In this document: positions 7,351-15,512 of the stretch, piece by piece | How the letters are laid out: each line of letters begins with the position of its first letter | Numbering within the stretch: position 1 is the stretch's first letter | Assembly: GCA_964624555.1 (NCBI GenBank) | Contig: CAZUXB010000020.1 | Location: 1 to 42,739, forward strand | Origin: SXRF01 sp964624555 | Lineage (GTDB): Bacteria > Pseudomonadota > Alphaproteobacteria > Rickettsiales > SXRF01 | Reading direction: 5' to 3' | DNA: 42,739 nt | Translations under genes and position numbers: made by a program | Notes under the pieces: generated by a model | Seen by the model: only the letters and a program-made list of their open reading frames with translations | Database searches by the model: none | What the model was told of the DNA's origin: nothing

Positions 7351-8688
7351 GTGCAGCTCGAAGAAATAAATAACATACAGGAGGTTACCGTCACAGGGAC
7401 GGTAGTGTCCGTTCTTGGGATGCTGATAGAATGCTCCGGCATTGAGAGGTTGTTAAGCGTTGGCGCACGGTGCAGTATCGTGGGGGTGCGCAGCCTAAGC
7501 GGGAAACAACCGGTAATTGCAGCCGAAGTTATAGGGTTCCGGGAAAAAAGTGCCCTGCTCATGGCTTTTGGCAGCATTGAGGGTATCGGCCCCGGCGCCA
7601 AGGTAATTATCGAGGAGAACGCCAATGTCTGCTACCCCAGCGCAGGCTGGCTGGGGCGGGTGGTGAATGCGATGGGCGAGCCGGTGGATGGCAAGGGGCC
7701 GCTGCCGCGGGGCATAAAGCCTTACCCCTTGCGCGGCGAACCGCCCTCAGCGCATGACCGGGTGCGGGTAAAAGGCAAGCTGAACATGGGGGTGCGCGCC
7801 ATGAATACCTTCCTTTCCTGCTGTCGTGGCCAGCGTATGGGCATTTTTGCCGGTTCCGGAGTTGGAAAGTCGATTTTAATGTCAATGCTGGCGCGCAACT
7901 CGCAGGCCGATATCAACGTAATTGGGTTAATTGGTGAACGTTCGCGCGAGTTGCAGGAATTCATTGAGGACGACCTTGGCGAGGAGGGTTTGAAACGCTC
8001 GGTGATAATCGTTGCCACCTCCAGCGAATACGCACTGCTGCGCCGCCAGTCGGCCTATCTTACTATGGCGGTGGCCGAATATTTCCGCGATGAAGGCAAG
8101 GATGTGTTATGCCTGATGGATTCTGTCACCCGCTTTGCCATGGCCCAGCGGGAAATTGGCTTATCGGCTGGCGAACCACCAACCAGCAAAGGCTACACCC
8201 CGACAGTATTCGCCGAACTGCCCAAACTGCTCGAACGCGCCGGCCCCGGGAAAGTGGGGCAAGGCAGCATTACCGGTTTATTCACCGTACTGGTCGAAGG
8301 CGATGATACCAATGAACCGGTTTCCGACACCGTGCGCGGGATATTGGATGGTCATATTATTCTTGACCGTGCGATAGCGCAGCGCGGGCGTTTCCCGGCG
8401 ATAAATATTTTAAAAAGCGTGTCGCGCACCATGCCCGATTGCAATACCGACCAGGAGAACGCACTCGTACAAGTCGCGCGCAGGTTGCTTTCTACTTATG
8501 ATGATATGGCGGAGATGATTCGCCTCGGCGCATACCGCAAAGGCTCCGACCCGGAAGTGGACCAGGCGATAAAATATTACCCCGAACTGGAAAATTTCCT
8601 GCGCCAGCGCAAGGACGAAAAAACCACCTTAAACGAAGGCTATGACCAACTGGCCAAACTACTGGGAATTGCGAATTGGCGGGGGTAA
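7351..8688 (+). CDS. fliI: Flagellum-specific ATPase FliI
   Basis: 445 residues. It energises export of flagellar rod, hook and filament proteins through the flagellar type III secretion apparatus at the inner membrane. It starts with GTG at 7351, with AAGG 8 bases upstream. The N-terminal beta-barrel (1-90) is followed by the Walker A P-loop GSGVGKS (168-174), LIGERSRE, Walker B VLCLMDSVTRFA (252-263) and EPPTSKGYTP. This pattern distinguishes FliI from F1 beta subunits. The adjacent ctrA is divergent. No fliJ follows; a Fic gene comes next instead, so other flagellar genes must lie elsewhere. Confidence 0.97.
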   Translation: MQLEEINNIQEVTVTGTVVSVLGMLIECSGIERLLSVGARCSIVGVRSLSGKQPVIAAEVIGFREKSALLMAFGSIEGIGPGAKVIIEENANVCYPSAGWLGRVVNAMGEPVDGKGPLPRGIKPYPLRGEPPSAHDRVRVKGKLNMGVRAMNTFLSCCRGQRMGIFAGSGVGKSILMSMLARNSQADINVIGLIGERSRELQEFIEDDLGEEGLKRSVIIVATSSEYALLRRQSAYLTMAVAEYFRDEGKDVLCLMDSVTRFAMAQREIGLSAGEPPTSKGYTPTVFAELPKLLERAGPGKVGQGSITGLFTVLVEGDDTNEPVSDTVRGILDGHIILDRAIAQRGRFPAINILKSVSRTMPDCNTDQENALVQVARRLLSTYDDMAEMIRLGAYRKGSDPEVDQAIKYYPELENFLRQRKDEKTTLNEGYDQLAKLLGIANWRG

Positions 8689-8756
8689 ATATTTACTTTG
8701 AAGATGAATTCTGCGAATTATTATAGCATTATGGATAATTTAGTGTGGGGTGTAAA

Positions 8757-9362
8757 ATGATTTTACCTAATAAATTAAATATCACAAATCAGCTTGAACT
8801 AAACAAAGCAGAAGAAAAAATCAGCAAAAAAAAAGCTAAGGATTTTTTTGAAACTGGAGAAATAAATAAAATAGAAATCGGAAGCTTCAAAGGTCTGTCA
8901 CAAATTCACCATTATCTATTTTGCGATATTTATGATTTTGCTGGCGAGTTACGCAACGTTAACATTGCCAAAGGAACTTTTCGCTTTGCGCCGCTGATGT
9001 ATCTTCAGCAATCTCTGGAAAATATTGATAAAATGCCGCAAGGCAATTTCAACCAGATAATTGAAAAATATGTTGAGATGAATATCGCCCATCCATTTCG
9101 TGAGGGGAATGGGCGCGCAACAAGAATATGGCTGGATTTAATTCTGAAAAAAGAAATAGCACAGGTTATTGATTGGAATGAAGTTAGCAAATCCGATTAT
9201 CTTTCTGCAATGGAGCGCAGCGTTATAAAAGACGTTGAGATAAAGCAGCTTCTCAAGGATGCCCTGACAAACAAAATAGATGACCGCGAAATTTTTATGA
9301 AAGGTATTGATATAAGCTATTATTACGAAGGTTATAGCGAGTTTCGAATTGAGAATTTGTAA
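8757..9362 (+). CDS. fic: Fic family AMP-transferase, class III (self-inhibited)
   Basis: 201 residues; ATG 8757 is chosen for GGGG 6 bases upstream. The Fic motif HPFREGNGRATR (112-123) is complete, with catalytic His112 and the Gly-Asn-Gly-Arg loop. A C-terminal inhibitory motif, S187-YYY-E191-G192 (consensus S/TxxxE-G/N), occurs as SYYYEGY. This is the arrangement of class III Fic proteins such as Neisseria NmFic, which the whole sequence closely resembles (KYVEMNIAHPF, REIFMKGI). These enzymes AMPylate targets (gyrase/topoisomerase IV for some relatives) and need no separate antitoxin. It is visibly more AT-rich than fliI, 68 bases downstream, which suggests acquisition. Confidence 0.93.
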   Translation: MILPNKLNITNQLELNKAEEKISKKKAKDFFETGEINKIEIGSFKGLSQIHHYLFCDIYDFAGELRNVNIAKGTFRFAPLMYLQQSLENIDKMPQGNFNQIIEKYVEMNIAHPFREGNGRATRIWLDLILKKEIAQVIDWNEVSKSDYLSAMERSVIKDVEIKQLLKDALTNKIDDREIFMKGIDISYYYEGYSEFRIENL

Positions 9363-9482
9363 CCTGTTTAGAAAGGGTGATTAAAACTGCGTGTCAAGCC
9401 AAAAAACCTGATTTTGGTTAAAAAACAATGCATAATGCCAGAAATACGCCTCATATTGGGACAAATATTTCTCCGGGTTTTG

Positions 9483-9491
9483 TGCTATAAT
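9483..9491 (+). promoter_or_regulatory. Extended -10 promoter element (TGCTATAAT)
   Basis: A TG-n-TATAAT extended -10 lies 39 bases before the hybrid kinase start. No convincing -35 box was found at 17 bases. Similar TGCTAT(A/T)(A/C)T elements precede the genes at 21552, 22093 and 40294. Confidence 0.45.
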
Positions 9492-9529
9492 ACACCTGTT
9501 TAATCGTTCTCTCGACATTTGAGCATAAA

Positions 9530-11260
9530 ATGGCACACACCAAAGTTTTATCTTCGTGGTATTTATCAGCCATGGAACGGCTTGTGGATGTAGTGCGGGA
9601 GCTTTCACAAGCCCGCGATGTCGAGACAGTTACCAGCATTGTACGCATAGCGGCGCGTGAACTCACCGGCGCTGACGGTGCGACCTTCATACTGCGTGAC
9701 AACAACCAATGCTATTATGCTGAGGAAAATGCCATTGCTCCTTTGTGGAAAGGCAAACGTTTTCCCGTGAGCATGTGCGTAAGCGGCTGGGTTATGCTCA
9801 ATAGCGAACCAGCCCTTATCAGCGATATTTACAAAGACCCGCGCGTACCCACCGAGGCCTACCGCCCGACCTTTGTAAAAAGCCTGGCGATGGTGCCGAT
9901 CAGGCGCAACAACCCGATCGGGGCGATTGGTAATTACTGGGCCACCAACCATTCCCCTACCGAGAAGGAAGTCGCCATCCTTCAGGCGCTTGCCGATACC
10001 ACATCTGTTGCCCTTGAGAATTCAGAACTTTACAACCAGTTGCAAAAGCAGGTGGAAACGCTGCGGGAACAGAGCGAGCGCATAGGCAAACAACATGAAT
10101 CGCTGGAGATATTCACGCACGCACTGGCGCATGACCTTAAAGAACCGGTACGCACCATGACCTCCTTTTCACACCTGATAAACGAGGGCAATATCGCACC
10201 GAAAAAGCAAGAAGAATATATGCATTATATCCGGAATGCCTCTGAACGCATGTCCATGCTGATCGATAGCGTGTTCCAATATACCCAGCTTGATAATCCC
10301 GACAACGTAACCAGCACCCCTTGCCCCATGTCTGGAATTATGGATGGTGTATTGGAAAATCTTTCCCAACTTATCAAAGAACGGGAAGCCACCGTCAATA
10401 TCTCGCCACTGCCGGAAATACAGGCTTCTCCTGCACATATGATGCAACTGATGCAGAACCTGGTGACAAACTCCATCCTGCATAATGATAAGGGCGTGAG
10501 CATAGAAATTTCCGCACAGGAACGTACAGATGACTGGCTGTTCACCGTGCACGATAATGGCAATGGTATAACTCCCGAACAACTTACTAAAATATTCCAG
10601 CCCTTCACCCGCCTGACCCATAAGGAAGGATGCTCCGGCCTTGGACTTGCCATCTGCCATAAAATAATTACCTCTTATGGAGGCGATATCGGTTGCGAAT
10701 CCTCTCCCGGAAAAGGCTCTACCTTCTATTTCAACCTGCCAAAAACTAAGGCATCTGCCGGCGGCAATACCCTTGCTAATGTGTTGCTGGTCGATGACCG
10801 CGCCCCCGATATCGAAATTACCAGGATACTGCTCTTTGAAAAACACAATATAAAATGCAATATCATAATCGCACATGACGGTAATGAGGCCTATAAAATA
10901 TTACAGGATGGCCTCCAGAATGGAAACATGATAGATCTGGTCCTGCTCGATATCAACATGCCGGGCATGAACGGTTTTGAACTTCTTGAAAAAACCAGGC
11001 AGCACCCGGAACTTAAAAATATAAGCGTGATGATGTGCAGCGGCAGGCCCCAGGAGGCGAACACCGCGGTACCGTGCGCGGCCTGCTCGCAATANNNNNN
11101 NNNNTATGAACCGGATCGCCGCCGCGCCAAAACACTTGGTGCTGCTGGCTATATCGTAAAACCGCCATCATTCGAGCAGTTCCAACCCCTGCTCAAGCAT
11201 GTCCCCCACCTCCGCCTGCACAGCCATGATAATATAAACGAACTGCTGCGGGCAGCGTAA
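9530..11260 (+). CDS. GAF-domain hybrid sensor histidine kinase with receiver (contains gap)
   Basis: About 576 residues as assembled, cytoplasmic, with no membrane segment. It has an N-terminal GAF domain (about 20-165), then a coiled-coil linker (QLQKQVETLREQSERIGKQ) and HisKA with HALAHDLKEPVR (His201). HATPase follows: N box NLVTNSILHND (310-320), DNGNGI (342-347) and GLGLAICHK (371-378). A C-terminal receiver has VDDRAPD and LLDINMPG (Asp474). The architecture resembles phytochrome-like kinases that pass phosphate within the protein, but no chromophore Cys can be assigned. In the receiver, about 16 residues after MMCSG and the N-run look spurious: removing them joins a normal receiver strand to YEPDRRRAKTLGAAGYIVKP. 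Confidence 0.88.
   Translation: MAHTKVLSSWYLSAMERLVDVVRELSQARDVETVTSIVRIAARELTGADGATFILRDNNQCYYAEENAIAPLWKGKRFPVSMCVSGWVMLNSEPALISDIYKDPRVPTEAYRPTFVKSLAMVPIRRNNPIGAIGNYWATNHSPTEKEVAILQALADTTSVALENSELYNQLQKQVETLREQSERIGKQHESLEIFTHALAHDLKEPVRTMTSFSHLINEGNIAPKKQEEYMHYIRNASERMSMLIDSVFQYTQLDNPDNVTSTPCPMSGIMDGVLENLSQLIKEREATVNISPLPEIQASPAHMMQLMQNLVTNSILHNDKGVSIEISAQERTDDWLFTVHDNGNGITPEQLTKIFQPFTRLTHKEGCSGLGLAICHKIITSYGGDIGCESSPGKGSTFYFNLPKTKASAGGNTLANVLLVDDRAPDIEITRILLFEKHNIKCNIIIAHDGNEAYKILQDGLQNGNMIDLVLLDINMPGMNGFELLEKTRQHPELKNISVMMCSGRPQEANTAVPCAACSQXXXXYEPDRRRAKTLGAAGYIVKPPSFEQFQPLLKHVPHLRLHSHDNINELLRAA
11095..11104. other. Assembly gap (10 N) inside the kinase receiver domain
   Basis: Ten N. 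The roughly 50 GC-rich bases just left of the gap do not fit the receiver fold and may be a bad contig end. Confidence 0.9.
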
Positions 11261-11359
11261 TCAGCCTTTACTAAACGTATTATAAAAAAACAGGCGGGTT
11301 TAACCAAATCTTATCAGTTTGCGGTTAGCGTGAAGCCACCATCAACAGGGGAGGATTTT

Positions 11360-11755
11360 ATGAAACAATTACTGCTTGTTACCGGCGCGCTTTGCTTTAT
11401 CCAACCGGCTTTCGCAGCGGGCATGGGGAAATGGGAAATGAACATCACCACCACCGCCCCCGGCCAGCAGCCCAGCACCATGAAAATGACGCAGTGCATG
11501 GATGATGCCCAGATGAAAACACAAGCGACTTTTGGCATGGGTAATTCGGCAATGGAAACTGATGATGGCGATTGCCATGTTAAGGCAGAGAGCAAGGACA
11601 ACGTATATACGATGGATTCGGTGTGCAAATCCGGCGAGAAAACCAACTCCGTTACCACCATAACCGACACCAGCATTACCAGCACGGTAACCGTGACGGA
11701 TAAAGAAGGCACCACGGTAACAAAAACCGAAAACAAACGCCTGGGTGATTGCTGA
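11360..11755 (+). CDS. DUF3617-family periplasmic protein
   Basis: About 131 residues from ATG 11360, which has GGGGAGGA 4-5 bases upstream. It has a Sec signal peptide (MKQLLLVTGALCFIQPAFA), then GKWEMNITTT, MTQCMDD, DCHVKAE and VCKSGEKT. The pattern GxWE...C...C...C, with three or four conserved Cys and a Thr-rich beta C-terminus, is that of DUF3617 proteins. They are small exported proteins of unknown function, common in proteobacteria. It stands alone between the kinase and a palindromic repeat. Confidence 0.88.
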   Translation: MKQLLLVTGALCFIQPAFAAGMGKWEMNITTTAPGQQPSTMKMTQCMDDAQMKTQATFGMGNSAMETDDGDCHVKAESKDNVYTMDSVCKSGEKTNSVTTITDTSITSTVTVTDKEGTTVTKTENKRLGDC

Positions 11756-11769
11756 TAAAATTACTTCAC

Positions 11770-11892
11770 CGTCATTGCGAGGAGCCGCGCTGTAGCTTTA
11801 GCTAAAGCGGGCGACGCGGCAATCCAGTATTATCAACATAGGGGAAAAACCTGGATTGCTTCCCCCGCAACAAGTGCGGGGTCGCAATGACG
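11770..11892. repeat. Palindromic repeat of the CGTCATTGCGAG class
   Basis: Outer arms CGTCATTGCGAG and CGCAATGACG, inner arms GGCAATCCAG and CTGGATTGC, with a further small palindrome around TAGCTTTAGCTA. Same family as 16412, 38921 and 39926. It lies between two convergent genes. Confidence 0.85.
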
Positions 11893-11937
11893 AAGTAATA
11901 GTAGATTTTCAAAAACGCTATAGTTGAGGCGACTCTA

Positions 11938-14610
11938 TCACAGCCACTGGTTGAAGCGTTTTATGTAAATCCGTTTTACGACCTGCGTAAGCGTGCAATA
12001 GCTGAGTAATATAGCAACCAGCCATACGAAATAGGAGGGCGGCAGAGCTACCATTCCCACATGCCCGCCAATCTGCGAGAACGGCAGGTAGATGCCCACC
12101 GCCATCACCGCTAACGTAAGCAATATCACCGGAGTGGAAGCACGGCTCTGGATGAACGGTATCTGCTGGGTGCGGATCATATGGACGATAAGCGTCTGCG
12201 TCAGCAGGCCGACCACAAACCAGCCGGACTGGAACAAAGCCTGATGCTCTGCGCTGCTGGCGCCAAACACATGCCACATGACAATAAAGGTAACGACATC
12301 AAATATGGAGCTTATCGGTCCGATGCACACCATGAAACGGGCAATTCCGCTGGCATCCCATTTACGCGGTTTTTTCAGATATTCGGCATCGACATCATCC
12401 CACGGAATCGAGACCTGCGAAATATCATAAAGCAGGTTCTGGATCAGCATCTGTATCGGCAGCATCGGCAGGAAAGGAAGGAAAACACTGGCCACCAACA
12501 CGCTGAAGACATTGCCGAAATTAGAACTCGAAGTCATCTTTATATATTTAAGGATATTGGCAAAAGTCCTGCGTCCTTCGACCACACCTTCTTCCAACAC
12601 CATCAGGCTTTTTTCGAGCAGGATGATGTCAGCAGATTCCTTGGCGATATCCACCGCCGTATCCACCGATATTCCCACATCCGCATCCTTCAGGGCCGAG
12701 GCATCATTGATGCCGTCCCCCATATACCCAACCGTATGCCCGTTGCTCTGCAAAGCGCGGATGATGCGCGATTTCTGCAACGGCGAAACCTTGGCAAAAA
12801 TGGTGGTATGCTCCGCCGTTTGCGCGAGCGCGGCATCGGTCATGGCATCCATGTCCTTGCCTAACAGGATATTTTCTATCTGCAGGCCAACTTCATGGCA
12901 GATCTTGCGGGTCACTATTTCATTGTCGCCAGTGATGATTTTTATGCCAACACCATGATCCTTGAGGGCGGATATCGCTTCATGCGCGGTTTCTTTCGGC
13001 GGGTCGAGAAAAGCAACATAACCGGCCAGCACCATTTCCTGTTCATCGGCAATACTGTAGGTACGGTCTTCGGCAGGCAACCACTTATAGGACACCGCTA
13101 GGGCCCGCAACCCATCCTCGTTCAGGCTCTTGGTTATCTTGCGCACTTCCTCGCGCCGCTCTTTGGTGAATTCCACACTCCCACCATCTTCCGAACCATT
13201 ATCATCAGCCATTGTGCACAGCGGCAATATTTCCTCCACCGCGCCTTTACAGATAAGCAGGTTGCGGTTATCACCGCTGCGCACCACCACCGACATGCGC
13301 CGGCGCACAAAGTCAAAAGGTATCTCATCGATCTTGCGGTAGTGCTGCAATGCCTGGATCAGGTCATGGCGCTCGGCATGTTCCAGCACCGCAACATCAA
13401 GAAGGTTTTTAAGGCCGGTCTGGTGGAAGCTGTTAAGCCAGGCATATTCCAGCACCTGATGGTCCTCGTTGCCGTGGATATCAAGGTGCCGCTCCAATAT
13501 CACTTTGTTCTGGGTCAGGGTTCCGGTTTTATCGGTGCAGAGAATATCCATCGCCCCGAAATTCTGGATAGCGTTGAGGCGTTTTACAATGGTCTTGTGC
13601 CGGGCCATTACTACCGCGCCCCTGGCAAGGTTGGCGGTCACGATCATCGGCAGCATTTCCGGCGTCAGGCCAACAGCTACCGAAACGGCAAACAGCAATG
13701 ACTCCATCCAGTTGCCCTTGGTGAAGCCATTGATTATAAACACCAGCGGTGCCATGATAAAAACGAAACGGACCAGAATCCAGCTTACGCGGCTGATACC
13801 TCTATCAAAGCTGGTAAGCGGGCGGGCACCTACTATGTCCTGCGCCATCGCACCAAAATAGGTGGCATCACCAGTAGCTACCGCCACAGCACTTGCCGTA
13901 CCGCTGACCACGTTGGTTCCCATGAAACATATAGTTTCCAGCTCCAGCGGGTTTTTCTTTGCGTCCCCGGAATTATTCACAACGGTTGGGTATTTTTCAA
14001 CGGGCAGCGATTCACCGGTGAGCATCGCCTGGCTCACGAACAAATCCTTGGCGGCGAGCACCCGCACATCGGCAGGCACCATGTCGCCGGCGGAAAGGGT
14101 AATGATATCCCCCGGCACAATCTGCGATATCAGTATTTCCTCCGCCTTCGCCATATCCGCACGCAGCACGGCAGCGGTGGAACGCACCATCGCCTTCAAT
14201 TCTTCTGCCGCCTTGCCGGAACGGTATTCCTGCCAGAAACGCATCAACGTGGAAAGCAGAACCATAACGGTAAGTATGATAATTGTCCGGAATGAGCTAT
14301 CGCCCGGAGCCGCAAAGATTACATCGGTAAACAGCGATACTACGCACACCGCAAAAAGAACGCCGTTAAAAGGGGTCAGAAAAGCATGGAACAGCTGCGC
14401 ATACCAGGTCGGCGGTTTTTCATGGGTAATTTCGTTCAGGCCGTTTTCTTCCAGCCGCCGCTCCACCTGCTCCACGCTCAGGCCACCACGGTTACTGCCC
14501 AGCCTGTCCAATGCCTCTTCCGGTGAGCACATGGCAAATTCCGGCAAGTTCACTGCCGGTTTACGCTTAACCGCCTTGCTATAGTCCTGCTTACGGACGG
14601 TTTCACTCAT
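11938..14610 (-). CDS. mgtA: Magnesium-translocating P-type ATPase (MgtA/MgtB type)
   Basis: 890 residues, full length for P-type IIIB ATPases that import Mg2+ across the inner membrane. The start at 14610 is chosen because AAGGAG lies 6 bases upstream. Motifs in order: actuator loop LTGES (197-201), ion-site helix VGLTPEMLPMIV (313-324), phosphorylation site DKTGTLT (Asp360), P-domain TGDN, and hinge GDGINDASALKDADVG. About ten membrane helices are present, six of them C-terminal, and the IIIB-specific NFGAMDILCTDKTG is clear. No mgtL leader or M-box-like structure was recognised in the 150 bases upstream, so its control is unknown. It converges with the DUF3617 gene across a palindromic repeat. 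Confidence 0.97.
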   Translation of the reverse strand: MSETVRKQDYSKAVKRKPAVNLPEFAMCSPEEALDRLGSNRGGLSVEQVERRLEENGLNEITHEKPPTWYAQLFHAFLTPFNGVLFAVCVVSLFTDVIFAAPGDSSFRTIIILTVMVLLSTLMRFWQEYRSGKAAEELKAMVRSTAAVLRADMAKAEEILISQIVPGDIITLSAGDMVPADVRVLAAKDLFVSQAMLTGESLPVEKYPTVVNNSGDAKKNPLELETICFMGTNVVSGTASAVAVATGDATYFGAMAQDIVGARPLTSFDRGISRVSWILVRFVFIMAPLVFIINGFTKGNWMESLLFAVSVAVGLTPEMLPMIVTANLARGAVVMARHKTIVKRLNAIQNFGAMDILCTDKTGTLTQNKVILERHLDIHGNEDHQVLEYAWLNSFHQTGLKNLLDVAVLEHAERHDLIQALQHYRKIDEIPFDFVRRRMSVVVRSGDNRNLLICKGAVEEILPLCTMADDNGSEDGGSVEFTKERREEVRKITKSLNEDGLRALAVSYKWLPAEDRTYSIADEQEMVLAGYVAFLDPPKETAHEAISALKDHGVGIKIITGDNEIVTRKICHEVGLQIENILLGKDMDAMTDAALAQTAEHTTIFAKVSPLQKSRIIRALQSNGHTVGYMGDGINDASALKDADVGISVDTAVDIAKESADIILLEKSLMVLEEGVVEGRRTFANILKYIKMTSSSNFGNVFSVLVASVFLPFLPMLPIQMLIQNLLYDISQVSIPWDDVDAEYLKKPRKWDASGIARFMVCIGPISSIFDVVTFIVMWHVFGASSAEHQALFQSGWFVVGLLTQTLIVHMIRTQQIPFIQSRASTPVILLTLAVMAVGIYLPFSQIGGHVGMVALPPSYFVWLVAILLSYCTLTQVVKRIYIKRFNQWL

Positions 14611-14768
14611 AAACAACTCCTTAAACACCACAGGGAGACAGCAGTCTGGCCGCGCCAGACAAACGTCCTAAGCCCGCCCCGCAAAACTGTCAAGAATAAA
14701 AGGATGATGTTTACTGAAGGCGAGCTGGACCTGAGCTTCGCCTGCTGGCTTCGCGCCCTTCGGGGCGT

Positions 14769-15008
14769 CTAAAAATGCTTCTTTATAAAACTTCTGCCCG
14801 AACCACTTTTTAAATATTTTTCGAATTTTTCTGCTTTCTCTTTATCATCGAAAGCTCAATAATTTTTGAGCTTCCATGGCATATACTTATTGGTGTGAAT
14901 AGATTTGCCAGAATTATGCTCAGTCATTCGTAGCTTTAAGTCTTCTGTAAAACCTATGTAATAACGATCCGGGAATGGTATGCTTCGTAGGATATAGATA
15001 TAATACAT
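14769..15008 (-). pseudogene. GIY-YIG nuclease (UPF0213-like), internal TGA stop
   Basis: Starting at ATG 15008 on the minus strand the frame gives MYYIYILRSI, YYIGFTEDL, RMTEHNSGKS and KYMPWKLKNY. A TGA stop follows at 14856-14858, and then, in the same frame, AFDDKEKAEKFEKYLKSGSG and RSFIKKHF up to TAG at 14769. The full reading matches small GIY-YIG proteins in length (about 80) and order, so one nonsense codon has split an otherwise intact gene. TGA is a normal stop elsewhere in the window (cysA, pgsA), so recoding is unlikely. It lies near tRNA-Asn and a duplicated tRNA end. Confidence 0.8.
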
Positions 15009-15023
15009 AATGCCATCCTATTA

Positions 15024-15118
15024 GCCCGCCTTCGTTACACTTCGGCGTGGCATCACGCTTCTCTAACACTACTCTGCGATTGGAAGACCAATCGCGCCGT
15101 AGCGTAAGCGAAGGCGGA
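15024..15118. repeat. Inverted repeats between GIY-YIG pseudogene and tRNA-Asn
   Basis: CCGCCTTCG near 15025 is inverse to CGAAGGCGG at 15109-15117. Inside, GCGATTGG-AAGA-CCAATCGC (15076-15095) is a perfect 8-bp hairpin. No gene is supported in 15009-15283; frames crossing it run through tRNA sequence. Confidence 0.6.
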
Positions 15119-15137
15119 TGGCTCCGCGAGCTGGATT
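15118..15137. repeat. 20-bp direct copy of the tRNA-Asn 3' end (att-like)
   Basis: This 20-bp stretch is identical to 15323-15342, which holds the last 18 or so bases of tRNA-Asn including the encoded CCA. The copies are 205 bases apart, in the same orientation. A tRNA 3'-end duplication of this kind is the usual scar of site-specific integration, but no integrase gene is present. Confidence 0.7.
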
Positions 15138-15283
15138 GATTCGTGGCCTTCTGGCCACTCACCCTGCGGGCGGCTCGGCGCTCATGTAGCAAAGCGATAG
15201 CGCATATTATATAGGCCTCGCCGTCCAATTTTGCTTGCTGCAAAATTGTCGAACACGTTCTCATCCAGCTAACATAAAGATAT

Positions 15284-15322
15284 AAAAAAAGGAAAACAGC
15301 CAAAGGCTGCTTTCCTTTTTTT
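15284..15322 (-). terminator. Rho-independent terminator after tRNA-Asn
   Basis: AAAAAAAGGAAA-CAGC / GCTG-TTTCCTTTTTTT forms a stem of more than 10 bp with loop CAAAG and T-tracts on both strands. It is directly downstream of tRNA-Asn on the minus strand. Confidence 0.88.
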
Positions 15323-15323
15323 A

Positions 15324-15398
15324 TGGCTCCGCGAGCTGGATTCGAACCAGCGACCACTCGATTAACAGTCGAGAGCTCTACCGCTGAGCTATCGCGGA
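15324..15398 (-). tRNA. tRNA-Asn (anticodon GTT)
   Basis: Full 75-base cloverleaf on the minus strand with CCA encoded. The acceptor TCCGCGA pairs with TCGCGGA and the discriminator is G. The D-arm is GCTC-AGCGGTA-GAGC, the anticodon loop CTGTTAA gives GTT, and the T-arm contains GGTTCGAATCC. A strong terminator follows immediately. Confidence 0.97.
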
Positions 15399-15512
15399 AT
15401 ACCTGAACAAATTCATAGTTATTTTAACTAAGAAGGCGTGTCTTATAGCAAATGTGTTTTTCTAATGCCAGCAAAAATATAGTGTAATAGTAATTTTTCC
15501 AGTTTTGCCTTT

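Noticed and set aside
11770..11892. CRISPR array for the many repeats
   Set aside because: The repeats are dispersed, palindromic, variable and not regularly spaced; no cas genes are present.
12181..12864. Long plus-strand open frames inside mgtA
   Set aside because: They are antisense to a clear P-type ATPase gene, have no recognisable protein features and no ribosome site; shadow frames.
14611..14768. Mg2+ riboswitch or leader peptide for mgtA
   Set aside because: No M-box-like or mgtL-like feature can be seen; only short GC-rich inverted repeats.
14920..15357. Minus-strand open frame of about 145 codons across tRNA-Asn
   Set aside because: It runs through tRNA sequence and inverted repeats and has tRNA-derived peptides at its start; not a gene.
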